Below, one piece after another: positions 10,740-21,760 of a stretch of 64,000 nt of DNA (position 1 is the first letter of the stretch; each line of letters begins with the position of its first letter). Made by a program: the position numbers and the translations under genes. The stretch covers positions 558,001-622,000 of the forward strand of contig JACKQL020000027.1 in NCBI GenBank assembly GCA_018296165.2, written 5' to 3'. Under the pieces are notes generated by a model that saw nothing but the letters and a program-made list of their open reading frames with translations, ran no database searches and had not been told where the DNA came from. Source of the stretch: Termitomyces sp. T153 (lineage: Eukaryota; Basidiomycota; Agaricomycetes; Agaricales; Lyophyllaceae).

Positions 10740-12117
10740 AGGCAGTCTGCACTGATGAATGGGCCCTCCAAGACAGAATCCTGACCTTCCAAGACTGTAT
10801 CTATGTCCCCAATGTTCTGGAGCTCTGTTGGAGGATTGTGGAGCAACACCATGACTCCTACATTGCAGAGCACCCCAGACAGTGGAAGATACTGCAGCTA
10901 GTATCACAGAACTACTAGTGGCCCCAGATGTTCCAGTATATTGGGTCCTACACTAGTACCTGCAATCTCTACCTCCAGACCAAGCCCCAGTGCTGACTCC
11001 CCTATGGACAGTTACACCCACTACCCATGCCCACAGAACAATGGAGTGTGGCATCCGTGGACTTCATTGTAGAGCTCCCTGATGTCCATGGTTATGATGT
11101 GATCATGGTGGTGGTAGACCTATACAGCAAGCAAGTGCACTTCATTCTGACCCACACCACCTGCTCCACCATGGGTGCTGCAAACCTGTACTGGAGGAAT
11201 GTCTGGAGACTCCATGGCCTCTCTAACACCTATGTCTCAGATCAAGGACCACAATTCATGGTGGAGTTCACCAGGGAGCTCTACCAACTGCTTGGAGTGA
11301 GGCTCCACACCACTACTGCCTACCACCCACAGTCCAATGGCCAGATGGAATGCATAGACCAGGGATTAGAGCAGTATCTCTGCCTCTTTTGCAATGAATG
11401 CCAAGATGACTGGGATGAGCTCCTCCCTGATGCTGAATTCCAATACAACAACCACATTCATGTGTCCACCCAGTTTTCCCCATTCTTCCTTGACATGGGA
11501 TGGCATCCGCACATGGGTTTTGAACCCTGGGCCTGGCCCTTGGAGAATGAGGCAGTAAATGAATTTGTGGACTGGATGAAGAGGTCACAAGAGGAGGCCT
11601 GAGCAGTGCTGGCAAAAGCAAAGGATGACATGGCACAATACTACAACTGCAGGAGGACCCCGGAGTGCAAATATCAGCCTAGAGATTGAGTCTACCTGGA
11701 TGCCTCTGACATTACAACTACCTGGCCCTCAAAAAAGCTGTTGCACTAGCAGTTGGGGCCTTTCACAGTAGAACAACAGGTAGGACCCTTGGCCTATCAA
11801 CTCTGGCTCCCTGCAGGGATGTGCCAGCTTCATCCAGTGTGTAATGTGGTCAAACTAACTCCAGCCCCTAAGAATCCTGTTCTGGGGCACCATCCACCAC
11901 CTCTGCCACCCCCTGTGGTGGTCAATAACAACAAGGAGTATGAGGTGGAGGAAATCCTGGATAGCCATTTATTCTGGAGATGACTACAATACAAGGTGAA
12001 GTGGAAAGGCTACAGGATTGAGGATATCTCCCCAGAGCCATGGGAGAACGTACACACCCCCAGACTTGTCAAGGAGTTCCACTGGAGACATCCAGAGGCC
12101 CCGCATGCCATATGAGG
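10740..12117 (+). pseudogene. Integrase and chromodomain of Gypsy B
   Basis: The DDE core is best preserved at 11027-11602: the first Asp is in SVDFIVELPD, the second in YVSDQGPQF, and the Glu is in YHPQSNGQMECIDQ, so all three catalytic acids can be read. The domain ends with TGA at 11600-11602. A GPF-like segment follows near 11753 (GPFTVEQQVGPLAYQL), and a chromodomain at about 11936-12100 (EYEVEEILDS, then a stop, then QYKVKWKGYRIED). In chromoviruses this domain steers integration to chromatin marked by histone methylation. The frame is broken between the core and the chromodomain. Confidence 0.88.
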
Positions 12118-12204
12118 GATCTACCCTATCTCACCAGCAGACTGAGCAATCAGGGACTTCTTTTACCTTGCACATTAAGATGCCACATGCTAGAGGGGGG
12201 GTAA

Positions 12205-12573
12205 TGTTAGGGGACTTCCATTTCTGACCTCTGCAACTTGTTCCAGCACCTCTACAGCTTGTTCAATGTCTCCAGGGCTCTTTCTGGAACCCAAGCGATC
12301 TCCAGAGAACTGCAGAGTTCTCTGTATTACCTCAGCAATCATTACCCTATGGTTAGAAGTAGCTCCAGTCATCTGTACAGTAGTTCCCATGCCTCTGCCA
12401 CCTGCTGATGTGCCACACCAAGCAGTGGGGATCCTTAGACTTGTTCTCTTTGGATTCCCCTCTGCTAGGTAATTAGTTACTGATTGTATCATCATCTACT
12501 CCACTAATATACTTTGGATTCCCCTCTGCTAGCTGCATGACTCTAATCCACCACTCTGGAGGTTGCCCTTACA
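12205..12573 (+). repeat. 3' LTR of Gypsy B
   Basis: The LTR is 369 bases, TGTTAGGGGACTT... to ...GTTGCCCTTACA, preceded by the polypurine tract at about 12191-12201 that primes plus-strand synthesis in LTR elements. It is the same length as the 5' LTR, with scattered transitions mostly at former CpG sites. It ends directly inside a 61-bp satellite unit. Confidence 0.93.
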
Positions 12574-13025
12574 CTAACTGAACACAGTGAGGTTGGATCT
12601 GTATCTCAGCATTGAGGTGACAAAATACAAAGACCTAACCAATTGTACTGAGGTTGGCTCTGGATCTCAGCATTGAGTTGACAAAATATAAAGACCTAAC
12701 CTAACATAGTGAGGTTGGCTCTGGATCTCAGCATTGAGTTGACAAAATATAAAGACCTAACCTAACATAGTGAAGTTGGGTCTGGATCTCAGCATTGAGT
12801 TGATGAAATACAAAGACCTAATTGAACATAGTAACATTGGGTCTGGATCTCAGCATTGAGTTGACAAAATACAAAGACCTAACCAAACATAGTGAGGTTG
12901 GGTCTGGATCTCAGCATTGAGTTGAAGAAATACAAAGACCTAACCAAACACAGTGAGGTTGGGTCTGGATCTCAGCATTGAGTTAGAATGTCAAGGACCT
13001 GACCAAACAAAGTGAGGTTGGATCT
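12574..13025 (+). repeat. 61-bp satellite, about seven units
   Basis: The word GGTTGG (or a one-base variant) recurs at 12591, 12652, 12713, 12774, 12835, 12896 and 12957, an exact 61-base step, then at 13016 after a 59-base unit. The unit carries TCTGGATCTCAGCATTGAG and ACAAAGACCTAACC. Copies differ by a few transitions each. The first unit is cut by the 3' LTR of Gypsy B and the last joins the MULE remnant. I see no coding capacity. Confidence 0.95.
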
Positions 13026-13049
13026 GGGACCAAGCAAGAGCTACAGGCC

Positions 13050-13620
13050 CATGCCAAAGGCATGGACTGTAGCTTGTATCAACCAGATCCAAAGAAAGCA
13101 GTTTGCACATGTCCATACTTGGCAACTAGTCATTTCCTCCTCTGTAAAAACATCGTGCAAACTATTCACCCAGTACCTCCAGTCTTCTTCCTCAAAGTCA
13201 AATGCCAACAAACTACACCAATCTTGGTGCATCAATCTTTGAAACCATTGAATGGCAATGCTGGACCAACAATGCTGGTACATGAGGCTGCTACTCAAGA
13301 TACTGAGCTTGGTCCTGTGGATGATGATGACAATGACGACGAAGACAATTATTTAGTCAATACTGGAGGTCTTCTGGAGCGTCAGACATTTGAAGAAGCC
13401 ATGCAAGACAAGATACATACATTGAAGAATTTTGCACATGGACTCGAGTACCAAGTTCAATTTTGTGACCAGCGGATGTCCAGGCCATAGAGAGAGAAGG
13501 AGCCTCATTACTTTGAGTGGCTCAAGCATGTCTAAGTAAAAAGTGCAGGATGCAATCGACGAGGGGAGTCGTGCCGTCGACTTGGGAGCAGTCAACGAGC
13601 AGTACCATGTTCTACAGATC
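13050..13620 (+). pseudogene. C-terminal remnant of a MULE (Mutator-like) transposase with SWIM finger
   Basis: From 13062 the frame reads a SWIM-type zinc-finger core, VCTCPYLATSHFLLCKNIV, where the last ligand (His in the usual CxC...CxH) is Asn. An FFLKVK block, an acidic run near 13320-13350 and LEYQVQFCDQRM near 13444 follow. In basidiomycete MULE-type transposases these come in the same order after the DDE domain. The catalytic domain is missing, the frame stops at 13488-13490, and satellite DNA abuts it on the left. This is a remnant; the family call is from memory of the C-terminal pattern. Confidence 0.6.
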
Positions 13621-14177
13621 AAGAGCTGCTGGTTTGACTCAAAGAAGTAAAGTATCTAATAAGCATGCATGTACGTATTTAATTGCATAGGCCTTGCCTT
13701 TTCCATATGATGGGGCTTGTTTGGCCATGTCAGTGTGGGGGGAGAGTAAGTTCTAATTCCAAGATCTCGCTAATTCTAGATCTCGAAATGAAAGACCAAT
13801 GTGAAGGAACAGGTGACTTAAATGACTCGGATATCCAAAATGTCTATTTCTCTACGATTTGTCTGGAAAGAACTGATCACGGGCAGATATGCCCGAGTCC
13901 CACTTATTGTTGTTCGTTGGCCTCCTACAATTTTCATTCCTTGTCGTCCACGTTGATGAATAGAAACATTCATCCCTATACTACCGCGGTGAAACAACAC
14001 TGTTAATCAGTATTGTTGCTGATCACAATTGAAATACCTATCATAATCGTTTTATCTCCAGCAGTTGCACAGCCTTCTTCGCAAACGTTTTTACTCTTAA
14101 AGCCTGGTGATCAGGATGTACAACCTTACATTGCTTTACCAATCAATACTGCCCATCAACCTTCATGGTATACTTCT
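13621..14177. other. No gene recognised
   Basis: CpG frequency returns to a normal level here, so this marks the right edge of the decayed repeat block. Open frames are short and resemble nothing I know. It probably holds the promoter and 5' leader of the F-box gene that starts at 14178. Confidence 0.4.
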
Positions 14178-15693
14178 ATGCCATCAACATTGAAAAAGCT
14201 TCTTTGTCCTCCGATCAAAAATTTATGGAAAAAAAAACAACCGTTGCAAAATGCTCCAAATTACGGTGAGCAGATCATATCAGATACTTTCACTCAATCT
14301 GAATACAGTTCTAGATATTCTATCCTCATTGTCCGTTGACGATTCAGCAATTACTCATCATGAACTCAACACGACATCTCTTGAGCCACCAACTGGGACA
14401 TCTGAGTCCCAAACTATGATCGAGGCGCCCGTTAACCGCCTACCTGTGGAACTCTTAGAAATGATTTTTCTTCATACTCTCCCCTCCCTGATTCAGAGAC
14501 GATATTTCAGACCTGAATCCAGCGATTCGCCCCTGCTGTTATGCCAAATTTGTAGATGGTGGAGAGATATTGCGCTATCAATACCGTTCCTTTGGTCAAC
14601 ATTTAGTGCCTACTCGACAGGAAGAAAAAACGACATGGCCCTATATCGAGAGTGGCTAGAACGCACTCGTGGTGCCCCTTTGGTCATCATCTTCAATGGC
14701 GACAATGCCAAGGAATTTGACAATGCGCTGAATTTGTTTTCTTCACATGCTCACCAGTGGGTTGATGTGACGATTGCCTTGCAACCATTGATCTCTGCCA
14801 AGCTTATAGAATTGCAACCAGAGGACGTCCCTTTGCTGAAAAAAGTCACCATCGACCACCGTTACCTTGTGCCCGGCAGGCCTCGCACAGTTACCCCAGC
14901 CAATATCCGCAAAATCATCTCCACCCTTGCTCGAATACCGACCCTGACCGATTTGTCCTGGGGCTATGACTCGATTCCACTTTTCTTTTATTCATTGAAG
15001 TGGCCAAATCTCAAGAAGTTTCATGCATATACATGTCGCTTGAAAACTGAAGAGTGCCTAGTATTGCTGGATCAGTTACCGCAGGTTGAGGACATTTTCT
15101 TCGGCAACTATATCGATGGTCATTACAAGACTATTGTCACCGCCAAGAACCTTCACTCACTTGTCCTTTATTGCTCGAGCGGGAGTGATATGCGTATCTT
15201 CAATGCACTCACTCTTCCCTCTTTAGAAACTCTCCAGACATGCATCCCTAGAGATCATACTACTGTCGAGCATCTCATTGAACGTTCTGGCTGCACTCTT
15301 CGTCACTTGACAGTCAATGGAATCCATGGCAACCTTCTCGCTTTACTGGAACTAAAGTGCTTTTGCTCCTTATACTCACTTAGATTTACCCTCCTGCCAT
15401 GTTTGACTAACGAAGTAGCAAGACGACTGACATGGGACATTGATACCGATCAAAGTATAATGTTCCCCCATCTTTCTGTGATTGAAATCTCGAATAATTG
15501 CGACACCACTGATGATATTCTCTCGCGTATGATCTCATCTCGTTGGAAAGGGAATCGCGACCCCCATGGGCTCAAACGTCTCGTGGTTCCGCGGCGTTTT
15601 CTAAAATCTGGTATTGTTCAAGACAACGATAGAGCTACTTTGAGGTGCTTGTCAGAACAGGGTCTAGATATTGTCGAGATAGTATTGCAATAA
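14178..15693 (+). CDS. F-box/LRR-type protein (490 aa, 2 exons)
   Basis: Exons are 14178-14265 and 14309-15693 with a 43-base intron (GTGAGC...ATACAG), phase 1, giving 490 residues. An acceptor six bases further (TTCTAG) would also keep frame. Residues 1-29 form a basic leader (MPSTLKKLL...). The F-box lies at about 69-120 (NRLPVELLEMIFL, then LCQICRWWRDIALSIP and LWSTF). The rest is a leucine-rich, irregular-LRR region that would select substrates. F-box proteins bind Skp1 in SCF ubiquitin ligases. The leader exon and its phase-1 intron recur in the paralogue at 37750-39562, which supports this start. A Met at 14251 lies downstream inside the same leader exon but in another reading frame. 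Confidence 0.85.
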
Positions 15694-16079
15694 GGATATC
15701 TATATAATCAATGTACTTGTGTTCAAACCTTGATAACTTAGCACACTTACCTTACACTTGTGCGTAAGACACAAATCTGTCGAGACGTGCGTTGTGCCAA
15801 AATTCACAGTCACAATCACAATCGCGGTCCATAGTCAAGGCAATCATATTCAAATCGCAAATTCTGATATCCCAATGAGAGAATAATCTGATTCTATCCT
15901 ACTTCCATCCTCCATCCTCCACCTTCAATTTGTCTGAGTAGTCTTTCGGGCGAGAAAAGAGTGTTATTCGGGTGCAGTGCGAGGTCTAGGACCTCTTCCC
16001 CTCAAGCTACAAAGCCAACCCAGATGAAGCCAATTTAGTGCATAGAGGATAATCCACCTTCACGCTCCACTTGACTTCT
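15694..16079. other. 3' flank, no gene recognised
   Basis: This is AT-leaning single-copy-looking sequence downstream of the F-box gene. I see no open frame above about 60 codons and no repeat. Confidence 0.4.
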
Positions 16080-16560
16080 CTTTCCTCTCCAATCCTCACC
16101 TCCGTCTACGTCCTCGTCGACATGAGCCCGGCATGGGAAGAACTAGTCGTTGTACAACTCATCCCCACTAGACCGCACACCCCTTCCCCTACCCACACTC
16201 CTAATCGGCCTCCTCACCCTCAACGTCCCAAAGACAACATATATATGTGAATCTGTACGTCTGAGAGGGCGGGGGTGTGGGCGAGTCGATATCCGGGCGG
16301 AGGATTGCTCTTGCGGCTCCGGTGAGTCGGTCTTCTCCTTCCTCTCCCAATGGAAAATACGCACTTAAATCTTCCGGGTCTGGATAGCTATAGTTATCTT
16401 CGTCATCGTTGAGGAAGAGTAACGATGGAGGGAGTCTGTGTCTTCGTCGTTGGTGGGGTGTTTTGGGCAGGGTTTGCGGAAGGACTGAAGGTGAAGGAGC
16501 TAGTGGGGGCAGTGAAGGAGGGTACGAGCTGGGTGAGTGCGCAGAAAAATGATTCGAGAT
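16080..16560 (-). pseudogene. Decayed partial copy of the 32738-34962 gene
   Basis: On the minus strand this reads the C-terminal part of that protein: SARISTRPHPRPLRRTDSH and FGTLRVRRP match its last residues, and MRIFHWER matches an alternative-frame shadow of the same place. The hexanucleotide (Gly-Gln) tract of the parent is absent, and about 170 bases between it and a GGTGAGTCGG word are deleted. Frameshifts and stops follow. CpG is normal, so it is not decaying like the transposons. It is in the same orientation as the parent 16 kb away. Confidence 0.75.
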
Positions 16561-16963
16561 GTTGTGGTTGACTGACTGGATCTTATCAGGGTTATGATGA
16601 TTCTTTACGATCTACCCCATTACAATAAGCCTATGATTGTCTATAAACTCGTAGATAGGCTCTAAGGGACCTCGGAGTCTCTCGATACAATCTTTTCGGT
16701 ATGGTAACCAGCTTTCCTCAGCCGTACCTTTGGACACGGCAAGGATGTAGAGTCGTTATCCTCTCGGAAGCTTGATCACCAATTGCAAGCAGTGGTTATT
16801 ATTAATTATTTGATTGGATGTGCTACGTAACTTTTGTATACTTACCCCAGGCCCGTTCCATGGACAAACATCCTCAACGTATGAAATGTAGATAAAAACG
16901 CCTGCCTGGGCGTCGGGATTCTGCCTCCTGAAATACATCAAAATTGTCACCTTCAATTTCTTC
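16561..16963. other. Intergenic, upstream of the reductase gene
   Basis: There is no open frame or repeat that I can support. It includes the promoter region of the gene starting at 16964; no clear TATA box is seen. Confidence 0.35.
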
Positions 16964-18363
16964 ATGCCTAAACCAGTCGTACTCGTTAGTCCTTGCCCAC
17001 TGCTAGCTCAGTTCAAATGCCTCACTTTCATTTCGTAGGTCACCGGCGTTTCAGGTTTTGTAGGCTCCCATGTCGTTGTCGAACTCCTCCGTAAGGGCTA
17101 TGCGGTACGTGGGTGAGTATTGGTAATGGAATATCGCATACCTTTGTACTTACAAGACTCGTTCCAGGACGGCCAGGTCTGGACGGATAGCATCCCTCGA
17201 GTCCACGATTTGCAAGGACAATCCAGATTTTACACTGGTCCATGTTGAAAATATTGCCAATGGAGATCTTAGTGAAAGTCTCAAAGGTCGTCCTGCTTCT
17301 TGTCTCGTTTGCCAATCCGGGGCTAAACTTCACGTAGATGTTGACGGCGTAATTCATGTTGCCAGTCCGTTAGTTGGGAAAGGTTCGCCAGAGGAATATA
17401 TCGCAGTAAACTCATTTTCTCAATTGCTTCATCAACAAATCTTTAATATCCTGTCGAGTCCGCCCTAGATGGTACACTGAATGTCCTTCGTCAGGCCGTT
17501 ACAGCTGGTATCAACAAGGTCGTTTTAACAAGTAGCTGGGGAACGACGCTTGACCGTCAGTACGATTTCTTGTGAGCTGTCAAGTGCGAAAGCTGACCCA
17601 TTTTTAGCGGACCTCAAGCAAGCATGGCAGGGCATAACCTTCACGTCGTTACGTACGCTGTCTCCTTTACCCCTCCTACCCCATCTTCCACATCACTATC
17701 TGTTTACACAGACTACGGCAAAGCAACCAAAGAAGAAATGCTCAGCGGAAAACACGACCCTGGATGGGTGTACCTCGCATCCAAGATCCTAGCTGAAGAA
17801 GCAGCGTGGTCCTTTGCCTCTTCACAACCCGGGCTATCCCTCAGCACCAGTAAGCCTCATGTTCGCCTCACTCTAATCCTCAGTAATCTTCATCATTACA
17901 CCTAGTAAACCCTCCATTCATCTACGGTCCTCTTGCCCCCGGCTTCCCTCCCCCACGCTTAAATGATCTTGGTGCAAATAGCATGGTCTATGCTGTCATC
18001 TCCGGCACCTTTCCTTATCAACTTCCACCTCTTTTCTGTGACGTTCGTGATGTTGCCCGGGCACACGTTGCCGCTTTCGAGTGTTCTGGGACCCCGTCAT
18101 CAACCGCCAGACGATATCTGATTTCTGGGGGCGCATTCACCTGGAAGGATGCAGCAAAGCACCTTGCAAAGGCTCTTCCCGAGATGCGTACGCGTCTTCC
18201 TCCGCTTGAGAAGGCTAAGCCGCTTCCAGGGCCAATATCAAGGATTGATAATCAGCTTGCCGCACAGGAGCTTGGGATGGTAGAGTACATTGGGTGGGAG
18301 AAGACAGTGGAAGATACGGTTCGATCACTGCTTGATGTAGAGAAAACTTGGAAGAAAGAGTGA
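16964..18363 (+). CDS. NAD(P)-dependent epimerase/reductase, extended SDR (339 aa, 8 exons)
   Basis: Exons: 16964-16984, 17039-17112, 17168-17286, 17338-17405, 17459-17555, 17608-17652, 17712-17849, 17906-18363. All phases close, giving 339 aa, normal for the GRE2/dihydroflavonol-reductase-like family that reduces aldehydes or ketones with NADPH. The Rossmann motif is TGVSGFVGSH (Gly10, 13, 16), the active-site Ser region is TSSWGT (118-123), and the catalytic pair is Tyr162/Lys166 in YLASK. The motif NPPFIYGP follows. It is probably cytosolic, as no signal or membrane segment is seen. Introns 3, 5 and 6 use less common donors (GTCGTC, GTCAGT, GTACGC), so exon 6 could have a slightly different edge. 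The substrate cannot be told from sequence. Confidence 0.88.
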
Positions 18364-18900
18364 GTGGAATGAAAGAGTTTCCTTTTCTCAAAACTCGGAG
18401 TTGCGCTAATGTCTATGTCTGAAGTAGATTGATATCAATGAAGTCGGCTCTCTGAAAGGACGGGCGATGTGAATGATGAGGTACAGCCGTGAGCTGTTCC
18501 TCTATGATAATGTCGATCATATTCGTTGTCAACCTACCGATTTGAACTATGTGAATTTCAGGCTACTAGTATTTCTTCACTACGGTACACTGACTAAGGG
18601 TGTTTCTATCTCCTTCCCAACCGACATCGTGCAAAGAGACCTGGCATCCACTGCTATAACACTTACTAACCCTTTTCACGGCCAGCATTAATCTCTTGAA
18701 AGTTGACACGGCTGCTGCCTAGCATGGTGTCTGATTAAATAGCGTCGATCTTTCTTGGAGCCCTAGACACGCCGCTGGTCACTCTACTGTGACCTCAGGA
18801 TTTGTCGTTAGAGTACAAATGAGATCGTATGGCAGCCATACAACTGCTGACTATTGCATCTCAATAAAATGGAGTGGTGCCCAGGCCACTGACGCAGCTT
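18364..18900. other. 3' flank of the reductase gene
   Basis: No coding region is recognised. One open frame of 72 codons (18473-18691) has no features and is probably chance. Confidence 0.35.
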
Positions 18901-19429
18901 TTTGGATTGGTAATCTCCAATTCGGATTTTCAAGCCGCCAGTATGTAAGCTCGATTATTTAGCAATTCATGTCCATTGAAACCCTCAGCAGGTTGTGATT
19001 TCAATAGGTACAATTGCACCGAAATATACGTGCATTTATTTAAATGTCGGTAGTGGAAAACAATCTGACGCCGTAGGAGCTATCTTACAAACACTTTCAG
19101 TCTCAAAGTCGAGTTGGCGGTAGATTCTTCTTTGAAGTTGGACATTCGTACGATTCATAATGGATTGAAGTCTCTTATTCCCCGGATAGTTACCCATATC
19201 ACCAGTTGCCACAAATCTGTCCTTCGATCGGGAGGATGACCCTGCTTCAGTAAGTCGCTGATCACCCTCGTCATGTTTGCCTAACCAACTTCTATCCAAG
19301 ATGCATCAAACGGCTTTGTACCTTATCGATGCTTTCGCTGGACCAGTCACATAGATCATAATTCGGTCACTCCACTGAGGCAAATATCACGTTTGTTCAT
19401 CTTTTTATGTTTTTTATTCTAACCTTAGG

Positions 19430-20660
19430 TTTGCAGCAATATTAATAACAATCGTTTCAGTCTTTCTCTTGCTGGTTCTTTCACGAATGTTGGCCCTTTG
19501 GATGCCTTCATCGAGTTTACCGAAGCCTCTCACGTGAGTTCATCTGTCAAACTAATCGGCATTTGTTTAAAAAAGTCGATGGTGATTTGTAGTCTCATGG
19601 CAGGGACAACCTGTTGCTACGATCACTCTGCATTCATGTAGGTGGTACTATGACATGCTAACAATTCTTGGCTGATGCGTGCTTGCCTAAAGTCTGGCCG
19701 CCGCCAACTCTTGAGTTCCGAATTACACCATTGGCAATTACCGACTGCACAAAGTATGCCAGAAACGTAATAGTTTCCCGATTGTACAGGGCCACGTCGT
19801 TTGCAACTTTCCTACTTCATGAGCGAGTGGGCTGTATCGGCGTCTAAAGTACGGTCGACGGCACTCGGAACGATCTTCGAGAATGTCCCATTGAGCAAGG
19901 TTGTCTCATTCAAGGCATTCAATGGACTGCCAGGGCGTTACCATCAGCAACTTTGAACTTTCATGGGATGTTGAAGCCAATGCTGTCATTCCACATTTGG
20001 CTCGTAAGTTGCAAACTGCATTCATTTTCGTGTCAGTACTGATGTGGCTCTGAAAAACTGGACATTGACCTCGGAACTGTTGCTTTTCAATGCTTTTCCC
20101 AGAACACGTTGGTTGGTCGTAAGTGTTTCAACTCTTCCATCTTGTCTCATTCACTCATCATCTACCGCAGCGTTGTCTGGAGATAACCACTTCTTGGTTC
20201 CAGGCATAAGAACAACGAGCCATCTATCTGACCGTGTGCTTCCGCAAATAGGAAACAAGTTGGATAACCTGGGCATCCTCGTTTCAAACTTCTTGGCTGG
20301 AAAAGACCAGAAGTTGATCACAAAGGGAGATCCAGTACGATCAATGGACCGGTGACCTGGTTGAGCATGGCTTTCAAATCGCTGAGCCTGGAGGTCATAT
20401 TACCTGGTGATTGATCTTGAACAGGTCATACAATCCATTGCATTCACTGATCTCACCGCCACGCTGAATGCTCAAGACCAGGCATTTGTGCCCTTTGCCA
20501 AGTACTAAAATCCGTTTGGGCTCTCTTCTTCCAAGTCATTGAAGCCGGGCAGACTCTGATCTTGAACGGGGGTGGTGCAGACATCCATCGTGCAGGTGAG
20601 GTATCCTTGGAAGATCTGCTCGATTACTAGCTGAGACGGCTTCATTTTACCCAAAACACC
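19430..20660 (+). pseudogene. Decayed DUF3712 family gene
   Basis: Family-typical blocks appear in order but in shifting frames: FTNVGPLDAFIEFTEASH near 19480-19540, TIFENVPLSKVVSFKAF near 19868, VTISNFELSW near 19938, DIDLGTVAFQCFSQNTLVG near 20060, LSGDNHFLVPG near 20173, NFLAGKDQKLITKGD near 20289, and VTWLSMAFKSLSLEVILPG near 20352. DUF3712 proteins are fungal membrane-anchored proteins of unknown function with an N-terminal membrane helix. Stops, missing splice sites and single-base shifts between blocks make a working gene unlikely. CpG is normal, so this decay differs from that of the transposons. The 5' end could extend toward 18850 and the 3' end toward 20850, but I could not anchor them. 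Confidence 0.62.
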
Positions 20661-21449
20661 TCTTATTGGAGCGACCGGCAGGAAACATCGCAGATCTCGT
20701 CACATCTTTCGGGAATGTGCCTTGGTGGCTCTCAATCAGGGTGCATTCTCCCAGATGTTCGTTGGAGTTACACTATAGAATGAAGTCGGCCTGAACCCCA
20801 AAGAGCTTCAGATGTCACAGCGTCGGTAATGTCGATATTTAGTAGAAATAGATGCTGCTTCTAGTCTCAAGGGTCTGTTTCCCTCCTCCATAGGATAAAA
20901 TTGCCGTTGATCGCTCGATACAAAGGTTTTCAGTGCCTTTGTTCGAGATTGCGGTGTGTCCAATATCTCTTGTAAGAAGCGAATATATCGTCTTGGCTCT
21001 CACTACTGTTCTCCGAAATCCTTCGAACTTTTAAGATTGTCCGATCGGACTCTGGTGTTAATTGCAAAACATAATGTATATGCTTCATTTGGGAAACACT
21101 TTGACTCCTTCATCATTTCGCCAAACCAAACTGCCAACTCGGGCTCAATCCCGAACGTCCTTGTGCAATGAATCCCCGTGAGAGCATCTGCTCGATGTCT
21201 CTGCTGCGACAACATCGCGCGTAGGTCAGAGAGGATATCAAATCCCGCGGCTCAAACTCAACCAGAAAGCGATACCAATGACATACAACCTCACGCGGTC
21301 CGACGGCGGCGCTCAAGGAAAAGGCGAAAATGATGCAGGCTACGTCAAGTCCGTCGTCAAACCTTGCGATTGAGTCAAAGACGAAAGTGACAAAGGAACC
21401 CTCTACGACTGCTGGTTCTTCAGCCATCTCTGCCGAATCTGTAGTGCCG
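20661..21449. other. No gene recognised
   Basis: This may include the end of the DUF3712 pseudogene. A 134-codon open frame on the minus strand (21113-21517) runs into the start of the repeat below, has no recognisable domain and is not supported. Confidence 0.3.
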
Positions 21450-21760
21450 ACTGCTTCTGTGATTTCATCATCTTGAGTCGTTGGTCTTATGGACTCTTTT
21501 TCTCTCTTCATTTCCATAATGAATAGCTTTAACTTAACCTACATTCTACTCCATTCAGATTTTTCGAAATGTTTTGGTCCGCTTCTTTCTCATTCCACTG
21601 TGCCAGACACCATATATCCGTGACATTTCTTTGTCTAAGTTTTATCGTATGTTTAATATGCACGATTACTAGTAAGCTATGAAGTGTGTGGTTGTAATGA
21701 AATGAAATGGAATGAAAGTGTATGTTATGTATCTTTTGGTGCTAAGCAGTGATCGAGGAA
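21450..21760 (+). repeat. About 300-bp direct repeat, left copy (CpG kept)
   Basis: Matches the stretch at about 23530-23810 in the same orientation: GACTGCTTCTGTGATTTCAT versus GACTGCTTCTGAGACTTCAT, then CTCATTCCACTGTGC, CACCATATATCC and GCTAAGCAG in the same order. The left copy keeps several CpG where the right copy has TG or CA. Nature unknown: it could be the 3' end of a duplicated gene or of a small element. The heptad-repeat gene lies between the two copies. Confidence 0.7.

Larger units (their letters stand above)
6644..12573 (+). mobile_element. Gypsy B: full-length but inactive chromovirus
   Basis: The element is 5.93 kb with two 369-bp LTRs (6644-7012 and 12205-12573). Its order is Gag with intact zinc knuckle, aspartyl protease, reverse transcriptase, RNase H, integrase, chromodomain, then a polypurine tract (AGAGGGGGG) just before the 3' LTR. 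The chromodomain at the integrase end places it in the chromovirus branch of Ty3/Gypsy. There are stops and frameshifts in gag, RT, the RNase H-integrase join and the chromodomain. The flanks do not form a target duplication: 5' flank CCTGC lies in Gypsy A, 3' flank CTAAC lies in a satellite, so one flank has been exchanged or lost. Confidence 0.92.

Noticed and set aside
12205..12578. Target-site duplication for Gypsy B
   Set aside because: Flanking 5-mers CCTGC and CTAAC differ at three positions, and the flanks belong to unrelated repeats.
1..13050. Classical RIP as the cause of the mutations
   Set aside because: TG/CA changes occur where CpG stood in relatives (CGA to TGA, GACGAC to GACAAC). 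RIP in ascomycetes prefers CpA and leaves TpA-rich DNA, which I do not see as dominant. A count is needed to settle it.
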